Source: Streptomyces sp. NRRL F-5727 (GTDB lineage: Bacteria; Actinomycetota; Actinomycetes; Streptomycetales; Streptomycetaceae). From it: 59,763 nt of DNA. The stretch covers positions 1 to 59,763 of the forward strand of contig NZ_JOGX01000040.1 of assembly GCF_000719555.1 (NCBI RefSeq). The letters are read 5' to 3'. The position numbers and the translations under genes are program-made. How positions within the stretch are numbered: the first letter of the stretch is position 1; each line of letters opens with the position of its first letter. Under the pieces are notes generated by a model. It ran no database searches, was not told the DNA's origin, and saw only the letters and a program-made list of their open reading frames with translations. Shown here piece by piece: positions 42,481-51,063 of this stretch.

Positions 42481-43836
42481 GTGAGGCGGAAACACGCAAC
42501 CCGTACGGCGATCGTCGGGCTCGCGAGCGGAATGCTGCTGGGCGGCGCTGCGGCGACAGCGCCCGCGGCGGACGACGGGGCCGGCGGCGCCCCGGACGGC
42601 ACCATCGTCGCCACGTCGTACAGACTCGTGGCCTCGGACTACATCGGGGACTTGGACCTGCCGGAGGGTGGGGACGGACAGGTCGGCGGCCTGCTCAAGG
42701 TGACGACCAGCGACGGCCGCACCCTGTTCGCCTACTGTCTCGACGCCGCCACCCCGACGGAGGACGGCGCCGCATACCGGGAGGCCGGCCGGTCCGACGT
42801 CCCCACGCTGAAGGACAACCGGGACGCGGGGAAGATCGACTGGGTGCTGCGGCACGCCTACCCGGTCGTGTCCGAGGACGCGCTCGGCGAGCTGATCGGC
42901 GCGAAGCTCTCCAAGGGCGCGGCGGCCGGTGCGACCCAGGCCGCCCTCTGGCGCTTCTCCCACCAGGGCAAGGCGGTCCCGTGGAACCCGGCCGCGGCCG
43001 ACCTCGCCGACTACCTCGTGGCCCACGCCGAGGACGCCGAGGAGCCGGTCCGGCCGCTGTCCCTCGCCCCCGGCAGCGTGACCGGGGCCGCCGGGTCGCT
43101 CCTCGGCCCGATCGGGATCAGCACCTCGGGCGACCGGGTCGCCGTCACCCTCGACCCCGCGGCCGCCGCCGCCGGCGTGACGCTGACCGACCCGGAGGGC
43201 ACCGTGCTCTCCGGCGCCGACGGCAAGCCGACCCGGCCTGCGAAAGACGGTGACGCGCTGTACGTGAACGTGCCGTCCGACGCGCGCCAGGGCGGCGCCA
43301 CGGTGTCGGCGACGTCCCTGGTGCCGACCCGGGTGGGCCAGAAGCTCGTCAGCGCGGACAGCCAGCCGCTGGCCCTCGTGAGCGGCGACCGCATCCCCGT
43401 CACCGCGGACGCGAGGGCGGACTGGACCGCCGCCGCCTCGCCGTCGCCCACGGCGGACCCGAGCGGCTCGGCGAGCGCGGCCCCCGGTCACTCCACGTCC
43501 CCCACCGCACCGGGCGGTGCCACGACCACCCCGGGCACTCCCGGCACGTCGGCGAGCGCAAGCGCGGGCCCGCACCCGGGCGGCACTACGACCACCCCGG
43601 CCACCCCCGGTACGTCGGCGAGCGCGAGCGCGGGTCCGCACCCGGGCGGCACCACGGGCCCGGACACCACGGGCGGTGCCACGCCTCCGCCCACCGCCGG
43701 AGACCCGGAGCTGGCCTCCACCGGCACCGGCGGCGTCCTCGGGTTCCTCGCCGCCGCAGCCGGCGGGCTGGCCACGATCGGCGGCGCCGTGGTCCTCCTC
43801 CACGAGTACCGCCGCCGCTTCCGCACCGAGGACTGA
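42481..43836 (+). CDS. Thioester-domain (TIE) surface protein, LAxTG-anchored
   Basis: The 451-residue protein has a signal peptide, a TIE domain with Cys in LFAYCLDAA (about residue 86) and Gln in GATQAALWRFS (about 153) that can form an internal thioester, an Ig-like domain (about 195-300) and a low-complexity stalk with the unit TPGTSASASAGPHPGG twice. The C-terminus has LASTG (about residue 410), a hydrophobic helix and a basic tail (RRRFRTED), a sortase anchor. TIE proteins bind host or surface amines covalently. GTG start with AGGAGAAG upstream. Confidence 0.85.
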   Translation: MRRKHATRTAIVGLASGMLLGGAAATAPAADDGAGGAPDGTIVATSYRLVASDYIGDLDLPEGGDGQVGGLLKVTTSDGRTLFAYCLDAATPTEDGAAYREAGRSDVPTLKDNRDAGKIDWVLRHAYPVVSEDALGELIGAKLSKGAAAGATQAALWRFSHQGKAVPWNPAAADLADYLVAHAEDAEEPVRPLSLAPGSVTGAAGSLLGPIGISTSGDRVAVTLDPAAAAAGVTLTDPEGTVLSGADGKPTRPAKDGDALYVNVPSDARQGGATVSATSLVPTRVGQKLVSADSQPLALVSGDRIPVTADARADWTAAASPSPTADPSGSASAAPGHSTSPTAPGGATTTPGTPGTSASASAGPHPGGTTTTPATPGTSASASAGPHPGGTTGPDTTGGATPPPTAGDPELASTGTGGVLGFLAAAAGGLATIGGAVVLLHEYRRRFRTED

Positions 43837-43862
43837 GCCGGCCCGAAGGCCGACGGCAAAGG

Positions 43863-43896
43863 GCCCCCGGGCCGGCGGTGATGCCGGTCCGGGGGC
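43863..43896. terminator. Strong hairpin between convergent genes
   Basis: A 14-bp stem with one G-U (43863-43876 with 43883-43896) around a 6-nt loop lies between the thioester protein stop and the MMPL gene stop. Position and symmetry fit a bidirectional terminator. Confidence 0.7.
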
Positions 43897-43909
43897 GGGC
43901 AGAGCCGAG

Positions 43910-46189
43910 TCAGCGGTCGACCAGCCGTGGACGCGAGGCATCGCCCATGGACTCCGCGTCGCTGCCGTCGCCGTCGTCGGTGCCGACCGGGCCGCGCGGA
44001 AGTATCCGGTCCAGCCACGTCGGCAGCCACCAGTTGGTCCGGCCCAGGAGCGTCATGGTGGCCGGTACCAGCACCATGCGTACCACCGTGGCGTCGATGA
44101 AGATCGCGGTGGCCAGGCCGAGCCCGAACATCTTCGTGGACGGGTCGTCGGCGACGGCGAAGGACAGGAAGACCGCCACCATGATGAGGGCGGCCGAGGT
44201 GATGATCCGGGCGGTGCGCGAGACGCCCTCGACGATCGCCGTGCCGTTGTCGCCGGTGCGCAGGTACTCCTCGCGCACGCGGGAGAGGAGGAACACCTCG
44301 TAGTCCATCGACAGGCCGAACAGGATGGCGAAGAGGAACATCGGGATGAACGACACGATCGGAACCGTCGCTTCCAGCCCGATGAGCGAGCCTCCCCAGC
44401 CCCACTGGAAGACCGCGACCATGATGCCGTAGGCCGCGCCGATGCTCAGCAGGTTCAGCAGGACCGCCTTGAGCGGGACGAGTACCGAGCGGAAGACCAG
44501 CAACAGCAGCAGGAACGACGTCGCCAGCACGGTGGCGACGAGCACCGGCAGGCGTTCGCTGGTGCGCCGGCCCACATCGGACAGGCTCGCGGCGGCGCCG
44601 CCGACGTGGGCCCTGGCCGGGCCGTCCCCGATCGTCGCGGGCAGCACGTCGGTGCGCAGCCGGGCGATGGTGTCGGTCGTGGCCTTGTCCTGAGGACTCG
44701 TGGTCGGGAACACCACGAGCGTCGCGATGCCGGTGGCCCGGTCGACGTGCGCCGGCGCGACGGACGCGATGCCCGGATCCGCCGCGACCGCGGCGACGAG
44801 TCGGTCCAGCACTCCCGGATCACCGGTCGGGTCCGCGGCGATGACGAGGGGACCGTTGGTGCCCGGACCGAACCCCTCGGCGACGAGGTCGTACGCGCGG
44901 CGCTCGGTACGGCTCTGCGGCAGTGAGCCGTCGTCGGGCAGGCCGACGCGCAGGCCGAGCACCGGCAGCGTCGCGGTCAGCAGCAGCCCCGCCGCGCCGA
45001 CCGCGTACGGCACCGGGTGCCGGCTGACGTGCCCGACCCAGCGACGCCACCCGGCGGCGGGGGCTGCCCCTGCCCCCGGGTCTCGCCGCCGCGCGAGCCG
45101 GCCCGGCTTCCTGCGCTGCAGGGCCCGGCCGACCCGGCCGGCCCGGGCCAGGCGTGGGCCGGCGGCGCCGAGGAAGGCCGGCAGCAGCGTCACCGACGCG
45201 AACACCATGATCAGAACGACGATCGAGACGGCGACCCCGCCCACCGTCATGAACGGCACGTTCGCGACCGCCAGGCCGAGGATCGACACGACGACGGTGC
45301 CGCCTGCGAAGACCACCGGCCGCCCCGCCGTCGCCACCGCTCGCCCGGCCGCCGCCTGCGGATCGAGCCCGCGCGCGAGGTACTCCCGGTGCCTGGCGAG
45401 CACGAACAGCGCGTAGTCGATGCCCACTCCGAGCCCGACCATGCTGCCCAGGACCGGTGCGAAGGTGGGGACCTCCGTCACCCCCGCCAGTACCGTCATC
45501 GTGGCGACCCCGACGGTCAGCCCGAAGACCGCCATGCCGATCGGCAGCGCGGCGGCGACGAGCGAACCGAACGCCAGGAACAGGATCGCGGCCGCGGCGA
45601 GGAGGCCGATCAGTTCGCTCACGCCGCCGTCGGGGTCGGAGAAGGCGTAGAAGAGGTTCCCGCCCATCTCGACACGCAGCGGCAGTTCGGCGCGCAGCCG
45701 GTCGCCGAGATCGACGAGGGCGTGGAGGTCATCGGCCGACAGCCGGCTCTGGTCGGGGTACTGCACCCGGACGACCGCGATCCGCCCGTCGGCCGAGACG
45801 AGCCCGCCGCGCACGGCGGTGTCCCCGCCCGCGTCGAGCGCCCCCGCCGGGTCGCTCGTGCCGAGCACGTGCGGCAGCCGCCTCACGTCGCTCTGCAGCC
45901 GCGTGAGAGCGGTGCGCGCGCTGCCCTGGTCGAAGAAGGTCGCAGCGTCGTCGAGGGGAGTGACGACCACTTGGGCGGTCATCCCCTCCTGGCCGGTGCC
46001 GGCCCGCTCGATCAGTTCCGCGGCCCGCTGGGAGTCGAGTCCCGGAGCGGTCATCGAGTCCGCGGTACGCCCGCCGAAGGCGACGGCGGCGAGGACGACG
46101 AGCGTGGCGGCGACCAGCCATGCCGCGATCACCCGCCAGGGATGGCGGGCGGCGCTTGCGCCCAGGCGCAACAGGGCTTTCGAGAGCAT
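43910..46189 (-). CDS. MMPL family transporter
   Basis: The 759-residue protein has two copies of a helix bundle separated by large extracytoplasmic loops (first hydrophobic segment WRVIAAWLVAATLVVLAAVA near 20; FLAFGSLVAAALPIGMAVFGL; GVGIDYALFVLARHREYL; and in the second half FAILFGLSMDYEVFLLSR). This is the RND/MMPL fold. Such proteins export lipids or drugs using proton motive force. Start at ATG 46189, with GGAGG upstream; the longer frame is antisense to the sensor kinase. It is divergent from a two-component system. Confidence 0.9.
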   Translation of the reverse strand: MLSKALLRLGASAARHPWRVIAAWLVAATLVVLAAVAFGGRTADSMTAPGLDSQRAAELIERAGTGQEGMTAQVVVTPLDDAATFFDQGSARTALTRLQSDVRRLPHVLGTSDPAGALDAGGDTAVRGGLVSADGRIAVVRVQYPDQSRLSADDLHALVDLGDRLRAELPLRVEMGGNLFYAFSDPDGGVSELIGLLAAAAILFLAFGSLVAAALPIGMAVFGLTVGVATMTVLAGVTEVPTFAPVLGSMVGLGVGIDYALFVLARHREYLARGLDPQAAAGRAVATAGRPVVFAGGTVVVSILGLAVANVPFMTVGGVAVSIVVLIMVFASVTLLPAFLGAAGPRLARAGRVGRALQRRKPGRLARRRDPGAGAAPAAGWRRWVGHVSRHPVPYAVGAAGLLLTATLPVLGLRVGLPDDGSLPQSRTERRAYDLVAEGFGPGTNGPLVIAADPTGDPGVLDRLVAAVAADPGIASVAPAHVDRATGIATLVVFPTTSPQDKATTDTIARLRTDVLPATIGDGPARAHVGGAAASLSDVGRRTSERLPVLVATVLATSFLLLLLVFRSVLVPLKAVLLNLLSIGAAYGIMVAVFQWGWGGSLIGLEATVPIVSFIPMFLFAILFGLSMDYEVFLLSRVREEYLRTGDNGTAIVEGVSRTARIITSAALIMVAVFLSFAVADDPSTKMFGLGLATAIFIDATVVRMVLVPATMTLLGRTNWWLPTWLDRILPRGPVGTDDGDGSDAESMGDASRPRLVDR

Positions 46190-46211
46190 CAGGTCCTCCA
46201 ACCACCTCGGC

Positions 46212-46229
46212 GGCCGTCCTTGTACGGCC
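46212..46229. promoter_or_regulatory. Inverted repeat in divergent promoter
   Basis: GGCCGT and ACGGCC are separated by 6 nt, in the 175-bp gap between the MMPL and sensor-kinase genes. It may be a response-regulator site, but it is short. Confidence 0.3.
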
Positions 46230-46364
46230 ACCCGTGCCGAGGCTCCTCGCCGCGGCGCTCCGCGGCATCGGCCCGCGGGCCGCGGATCCGTCGGCCCCGG
46301 GGCGGAGTGACGACCCGTCCTTTCGGCCGATGCGCGGCACGCCTCGGCCCCTAGGCTGAGAACC

Positions 46365-47546
46365 GTGCTCCGAGACGACCTGCGAACCCTGCGAACCCTG
46401 TGGACCGAGCCCCGGCCGCACGGCGCGCCCGCCCGGGTGGGGCGGGACTGGGCGCTGCTCGCCGTGGGTCTTGCCGGCGTGGCGCTGGAGGCCACCCTGC
46501 GCGAGGACGTCGTGTGGCGGCCGGCGGCGGTGGTGGTCGCCGTGTGGCTGTGCCTGCTGCCCCTGTGGCGCCGGACCCGCCCGCTGGCGATGGTGACGCT
46601 GGCGTTCGGCGCGATCCTCCTGCTTGCGGTGGCCTCGCTCGTCGTCGCGCCGCGCGAGCCCGTCGGCCTGTACACCGGCGCGGTCGTGCTCGTGCTGGTG
46701 TACGCGCTGCCCCGGTGGGGTTCGGGACGCGAGATCGTGCTGGGCGGCGCGGTGATCCTCGCGGTCGGCACGCTGTGTGTCGTCATGGACGAGACCCCGC
46801 TCGTCGAGAAGGTCGTGGGCCTGGTCTTCCTGCTGCTGCCCGGCGTGGTCGGGGCTGCCGTACGGTTCCGGGTGACCGCTCGCGAGCGGCAGTTGGAGCA
46901 GGTGCGCTCCCGCGAGCGCGAGCAGCTCGCCAGGGAACTGCACGACACGGTGGCCCACCACGTGTCGGCCATGGTGATCATCGCCCAGGCGGGCCGGGTG
47001 CTCGCGGGCACCGACCCGTCCGCCGCCGTCCAGGCGCTGGAGGGGGTCGAGGAGGAAGGGGCGCGCACGCTGGAGGAGATGCGCGCCATGGTCGCCGCGC
47101 TGCGCGACCGCGGCGTCGGCGCCGAGCTGGCGCCCCCTGCCGGAGTCGCGGATCTGGAGCGCCTGGTACGCACCCCGGGCGGTCGCCTCAGGGTCGACCT
47201 GGGACTCGACGGCGAACTGGACGCGCTGCCCCCGGCCGTGGACGCGGCCGTCTACCGGATCGTGCAGGAGTCGGTGACCAACGCGCTGCGCCACGCGGTC
47301 GACGCGACCGAGCTCGTCGTTCGGGTCGCCGCGGAGCGGCACACGGTACGGGTGAGCGTGCGCGACAACGGCCGACGCACCGGCCGGGGCCGCGACGGAT
47401 ACGGACTTACCGGATTGCGCGAACGCGCGACCCTGCTCGGCGGCACACTACGAGCGGGCCCGGGCACCGACCGCGGCTGGCACGTCGAAGCCGAACTGCC
47501 CGGAGCGAGGAGCGAGAGCGGTGTCCATACGCGTCCTCGTCGCTGA
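46365..47546 (+). CDS. Sensor histidine kinase (HisKA_3 type)
   Basis: The 393-residue protein starts at GTG. It has about four to six hydrophobic helices (residues about 25-150), then the phospho-acceptor RELHDTVAHH (His about 193) and an HATPase with VTNALRHA and a GYGLTGLRER motif, as in NarX/DesK-type kinases. It overlaps the response-regulator gene by 26 bp, so the pair is co-translated. It probably controls the divergent MMPL exporter. Confidence 0.9.
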   Translation: MLRDDLRTLRTLWTEPRPHGAPARVGRDWALLAVGLAGVALEATLREDVVWRPAAVVVAVWLCLLPLWRRTRPLAMVTLAFGAILLLAVASLVVAPREPVGLYTGAVVLVLVYALPRWGSGREIVLGGAVILAVGTLCVVMDETPLVEKVVGLVFLLLPGVVGAAVRFRVTARERQLEQVRSREREQLARELHDTVAHHVSAMVIIAQAGRVLAGTDPSAAVQALEGVEEEGARTLEEMRAMVAALRDRGVGAELAPPAGVADLERLVRTPGGRLRVDLGLDGELDALPPAVDAAVYRIVQESVTNALRHAVDATELVVRVAAERHTVRVSVRDNGRRTGRGRDGYGLTGLRERATLLGGTLRAGPGTDRGWHVEAELPGARSESGVHTRPRR

Positions 47547-48183
47547 CGACCAGGCGATCATCCGTACCGGGTTGCGGATCATGCTGAACGCCCAGCCCGG
47601 CATCGAGGTGGTCGGCGAGGCCGCCGACGGGCGGGAAGCGGTACGCCTGGCCCGCGAACTGCGCCCCGACGTCTGCCTGTTCGACATCCGCATGCCCGTA
47701 CTCGACGGGCTGGAGGCCACCCGGCTGGTCGCCGGCCCGGGCGTCGCCGACCCGCTGGCCGTGGTCGTCATCACCACCTTCGACCTCGACGAGTACGTCT
47801 ACGGCTCACTGCGCGCGGGCGCCCGCGGATTCCTCCTCAAGGACACGGGACCGGACCTGCTGGCGCAGGCCGTACGGTCGGCGTCCGACGGTGAGGCGCT
47901 CATCGCGCCCAGCGTCACCGTCCGCCTGCTCCAGACCTTCGCGGACCTGCCCGCCGGCCGGCCCGTCGCCCAGCCGGTCTCGCCCGTCACCGCCCGCGAG
48001 GAGCAGGTGCTCCTCGCCGTCGCCCGCGGACTGACCAACACCGAGATCGCCGACGCACTGCACATCAGCCTCAGCACGGTGAAGACGCACCTGGCCAGCC
48101 TGATGGCCAAACTGGGCGCCCGCAACCGGGTCGAGATCGCGATGTGGGCCTACGAGACGCGCCGCCTCCTCCCCGGAACCTGA
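47521..48183 (+). CDS. Response regulator, NarL/LuxR type
   Basis: The 220-residue protein has a receiver domain with the acidic pair near residues 8-9 (VADDQ), phospho-acceptor Asp in CLFDIRMP (about residue 55), a Lys in LLKDTGPD, and a C-terminal LuxR/GerE HTH (VTAREEQVLLAVARGLTNTE). It starts with GTG inside the kinase gene. Together they form a classical two-component system next to an MMPL transporter, its probable target. Confidence 0.92.
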   Translation: MSIRVLVADDQAIIRTGLRIMLNAQPGIEVVGEAADGREAVRLARELRPDVCLFDIRMPVLDGLEATRLVAGPGVADPLAVVVITTFDLDEYVYGSLRAGARGFLLKDTGPDLLAQAVRSASDGEALIAPSVTVRLLQTFADLPAGRPVAQPVSPVTAREEQVLLAVARGLTNTEIADALHISLSTVKTHLASLMAKLGARNRVEIAMWAYETRRLLPGT

Positions 48184-48280
48184 GCCGGGTGCCCGGCGCG
48201 CCGTCGCCGGCCTTCCGGGCGACCTCCTACGGCTCGCGGCCGCACCCTCGACGTGTCGGCCGCCCCGCGCGACGAGCGGC

Positions 48281-49171
48281 TCAACCGGCGTCGCCGCGCC
48301 TGGTGGTCTGCGCGGCAGGATCGGGTACGGCCGGCGAGGCGACCCAGCTGCGCAGCAGCCGCACCGCTTCAGCGGTCGGCGACTGCGGCTCGACGTTGTA
48401 GACGCACAGCGTCTGCTCGGCGTCGCCGGGGACCTGGAAGGACTCGTAGGCGAAGTGCATCTCCCCGACCAGCGGGTGTACGTAGTGCTTGTCCCCGTGG
48501 GTGCGGCGCAGCACCTTGTGGTCGTTCCACCAGCCGGAGAACTCCGGTGAGCGCAACGTGAGTTCGCCGACCAGGTCGGCCAGTTGCCGGTCGTTGGGGT
48601 AGCGGCCGGCCTCCAGGCGCAGGATCGCCACGGTTTCGGCGGCGATCCTCTCCCAGTCCCCGACGCGCTCGCGCGCCTGGGGGTCCAGCAGGTAGTACCG
48701 GGCCAGGTTGCGGCGCTGGGCGGGCAGCGCCTCGAAGTCCGTCAGCACCGCGCGGGCCAGCTGGTTGGCGGCCAGCACATCGGTGCGCCGCCCCAGGATG
48801 AACGCCGGCACGTGACCGAGCGTCTCCAGCATCAGGAACAGTCCCGGCCGCACCCGCTGGGGCCGCTGGGGGCCGCGCCCCACCGCGCCGCGGCGGGCCA
48901 GCAGCAGGTCGCCGAGGTGTTCGCGCTCCGAGGCGTCCAGTCGCAGGGCCCGCGACAGCGCCTCGACGACCTCGGGCGACGGGTTGCCCGCCCGTCCCTG
49001 CTCCAGTCGCGTGTAGTACTCGGTGCTCATTCCGGCCAGCCGTGCCACCTCGTCCCGGCGCAGCCCCGGCACGCGCCGGACGCGGCCGTCCGGGTCGAGT
49101 CCTGCCTCTTCCGGTCTGATCGCGGCCCGACGGGTGCGGAGAAAGCCGGCGATCTCTTTGCTGCGATCCAT
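48281..49171 (-). CDS. XRE-family regulator with MmyB-like ligand domain
   Basis: The 296-residue protein has an N-terminal HTH_XRE (FLRTRRAAIRPEE, VARLAGMSTEYYTRLEQGR) and a C-terminal MmyB-like region (VLAANQLARAVLTDFEALP, RRTHGDKHYVHPLVGEMHFAYESF). The C-terminal part binds an acyl or small-molecule ligand in related proteins. ATG 49171 is chosen. It is divergent from an SDR gene and probably regulates it, the usual arrangement. Confidence 0.9.
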   Translation of the reverse strand: MDRSKEIAGFLRTRRAAIRPEEAGLDPDGRVRRVPGLRRDEVARLAGMSTEYYTRLEQGRAGNPSPEVVEALSRALRLDASEREHLGDLLLARRGAVGRGPQRPQRVRPGLFLMLETLGHVPAFILGRRTDVLAANQLARAVLTDFEALPAQRRNLARYYLLDPQARERVGDWERIAAETVAILRLEAGRYPNDRQLADLVGELTLRSPEFSGWWNDHKVLRRTHGDKHYVHPLVGEMHFAYESFQVPGDAEQTLCVYNVEPQSPTAEAVRLLRSWVASPAVPDPAAQTTRRGDAG

Positions 49172-49340
49172 ACCCCCAGTGTGACCACGGCCCGACCGGG
49201 CCGTCCGCCCCAGGGTGGCCCTCCCAGTACCAGCCGGGACAGGGCCGGCTATGGCCGCGCCGGCGGGGCACCGGGCCGCTGTGATGGAGAACGTACCGAG
49301 ACCCACTCGGCGCCCACCCCGATCCCGACGGAGGAACACC

Positions 49341-50117
49341 GTGTCCACCCTTGCCCCCACCACCCCGCTCCGAGACCGCGTCGCCGTGATCACCGGCGCC
49401 TCCAGCGGCATCGGTGAAGCCACCGCCGAGAAGCTCGCCTCGCTCGGTGCTCGCGTCGTCGTCGTGGCCCGCCGCGCCGACCGCCTGCAGAACCTGGTCG
49501 AGCGGATCGCCGAGAACGGCGGCACCGCCGTCGCCATCGCCGCCGACGTCACCGACCCCACGGCCGTCCAGGCCGCGGCGGACCGCGTCGAGGCCGAGCT
49601 GGGCGGCGCCGACCTGCTCTTCAACAACGCCGGCGTCATGCTGCCCGCCCCGATCGAGGAGCGGGCGGCCGGCCAGTGGCAGCACCAGATCGACCTGAAC
49701 ATCGCCGGACTGATGCACGTCATCGGTGCGTTCACCCCGCAGCTGGTCCGCGCCGGACAGGAGCGCGGCGTCGCCGACCTGATCAACACCTCGTCCATCG
49801 CGGCGCAGAACATCTTCCCGACCTTCGCCGTCTACTCCGCCACGAAGGCGTACGTCACCCACCTCTCGCGCCACCTGCGCGCCGAGCTGGGCTCCAGGAA
49901 CGTCCGGGTGTCGGCCGTCGAGCCCGGCATCGTCGGCACCGAACTGCAGAGCCACGTCACCGACCAGGGCGCCCTGGACTGGCTGGAAGGCTCCAAGAAG
50001 TCGATGGAGTGGCTCACCGCGCAGGACATCGCCGAGACCATCGGCTTCATCGCCGCCCTGCCGCCGCGCGTCAACCTTCAGCAGGTCACGATCATGCCGA
50101 CCGCCCAGGCCGGCTGA
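49341..50117 (+). CDS. SDR family oxidoreductase
   Basis: The 258-residue classical SDR has GASSGIGEATA (about residues 19-29), NNAGVMLPAP, a Ser in NTSSIAA and the Tyr/Lys pair in YSATKAY. GTG 49341 follows GGAGGA. The divergent XRE/MmyB regulator suggests substrate induction. Activity is probably on a keto group; substrate unknown. Confidence 0.9.
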   Translation: MSTLAPTTPLRDRVAVITGASSGIGEATAEKLASLGARVVVVARRADRLQNLVERIAENGGTAVAIAADVTDPTAVQAAADRVEAELGGADLLFNNAGVMLPAPIEERAAGQWQHQIDLNIAGLMHVIGAFTPQLVRAGQERGVADLINTSSIAAQNIFPTFAVYSATKAYVTHLSRHLRAELGSRNVRVSAVEPGIVGTELQSHVTDQGALDWLEGSKKSMEWLTAQDIAETIGFIAALPPRVNLQQVTIMPTAQAG

Positions 50118-50140
50118 CACCCCGAGCGCCACGGACACGC

Positions 50141-51034
50141 TCAGCCGGCGAGGCCGAGGGCGTTCAGCGCTTCGGCGACGTCACGGCGTGCGGCCTCGTC
50201 CAGCCCGCGCAGCGGGCGCGGCAGGTTCGGCTCTTCCGTCAGCCCGAGGTGGGAGGCGGCGGCGGACATGACGCGCAGGCTGCCGTGGCGGCGGAAGAGT
50301 GCCCACAGCGGCTCAAGGGCGTCGGACAGCTCCGTGGCCGCCCCCACGTCACCGGCCTGGGCGGCACGGGTGAGGGCGAGCGCGGTCAGCGGGAAGGTGC
50401 CGCCGATCACCGAGTACCAGGCGTCGCATCCGGCGCTGAGACCACGGGCGGCCGTCCAGTCCCCGCTCACCCCGATGGTGACCGTGTCGGGGATCAGCGC
50501 CCGCAGGGCGTCGACGCGGGCCTCGGCCTGCGCCGGATCATCCGGCACGCCCGGGATCTTGATCGAGCCGACGTTCGGCAACTGGGCGATCCGGCCGTGC
50601 AGTTCGTCGCTGAAGTGCACATGTGTGGTGCCGGGGTTGTCGTACACGCACAAGGGCACCGACAGCTCGCGGGTGACGTCCTCGTACAGGCCGAACACCT
50701 CGTCCTCGGTGAGCGGCTGGTACGTCAGCGGCGCGAGCAGCACCGCGGAGGCCCCGGCCTTCTGGGCGTCCTCGGCCAGGGCGAGGACGTGCGAGGTGCG
50801 CAGCGCGCCGATGCCCGCCATGACGGGCGTCCCGTCGGCGGCCTCGACCGCGATCTTCAGGGCGTGGGCGCGCTCCTCGCGGGTGAGGTAGGCGTAGCCG
50901 CCGGTGGAGCCGAGCGCGCCGACGGAGTCGACGCCGGCGGCGGCGAGACGGGCGACGAGCGCGGCGTACGCCGTGGTGTCGATGCCGTTCTCGTCGGTGG
51001 GGGTGAGGGGGAAGGCGCTGAGGCCGTGGAACAC
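50141..51034 (-). CDS. Dihydrodipicolinate synthase/N-acetylneuraminate lyase family protein
   Basis: The 297-residue TIM-barrel aldolase has FPLTPTDENG at its N-terminus, GSTGGYAYLTREER (the usual GTTGE loop with the Glu changed to Gly), the catalytic Tyr in CVYDNPG and the Schiff-base Lys in GSIKIPG (about residue 157). It probably cleaves or makes an aldol with pyruvate or a related keto acid. GTG start with AAGGAG. It is 29 bp downstream of the MocR gene on the same strand; the loop change suggests a substrate other than lysine biosynthesis. Confidence 0.84.
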   Translation of the reverse strand: MFHGLSAFPLTPTDENGIDTTAYAALVARLAAAGVDSVGALGSTGGYAYLTREERAHALKIAVEAADGTPVMAGIGALRTSHVLALAEDAQKAGASAVLLAPLTYQPLTEDEVFGLYEDVTRELSVPLCVYDNPGTTHVHFSDELHGRIAQLPNVGSIKIPGVPDDPAQAEARVDALRALIPDTVTIGVSGDWTAARGLSAGCDAWYSVIGGTFPLTALALTRAAQAGDVGAATELSDALEPLWALFRRHGSLRVMSAAASHLGLTEEPNLPRPLRGLDEAARRDVAEALNALGLAG

Positions 51035-51063
51035 GGTGACTCCTTGAGGAGGGGAGACGGTTG

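Noticed and set aside
43520..43660. Possible CRISPR-like repeats
   Set aside because: Only two copies, in frame and inside the thioester protein stalk; no spacers or cas genes.
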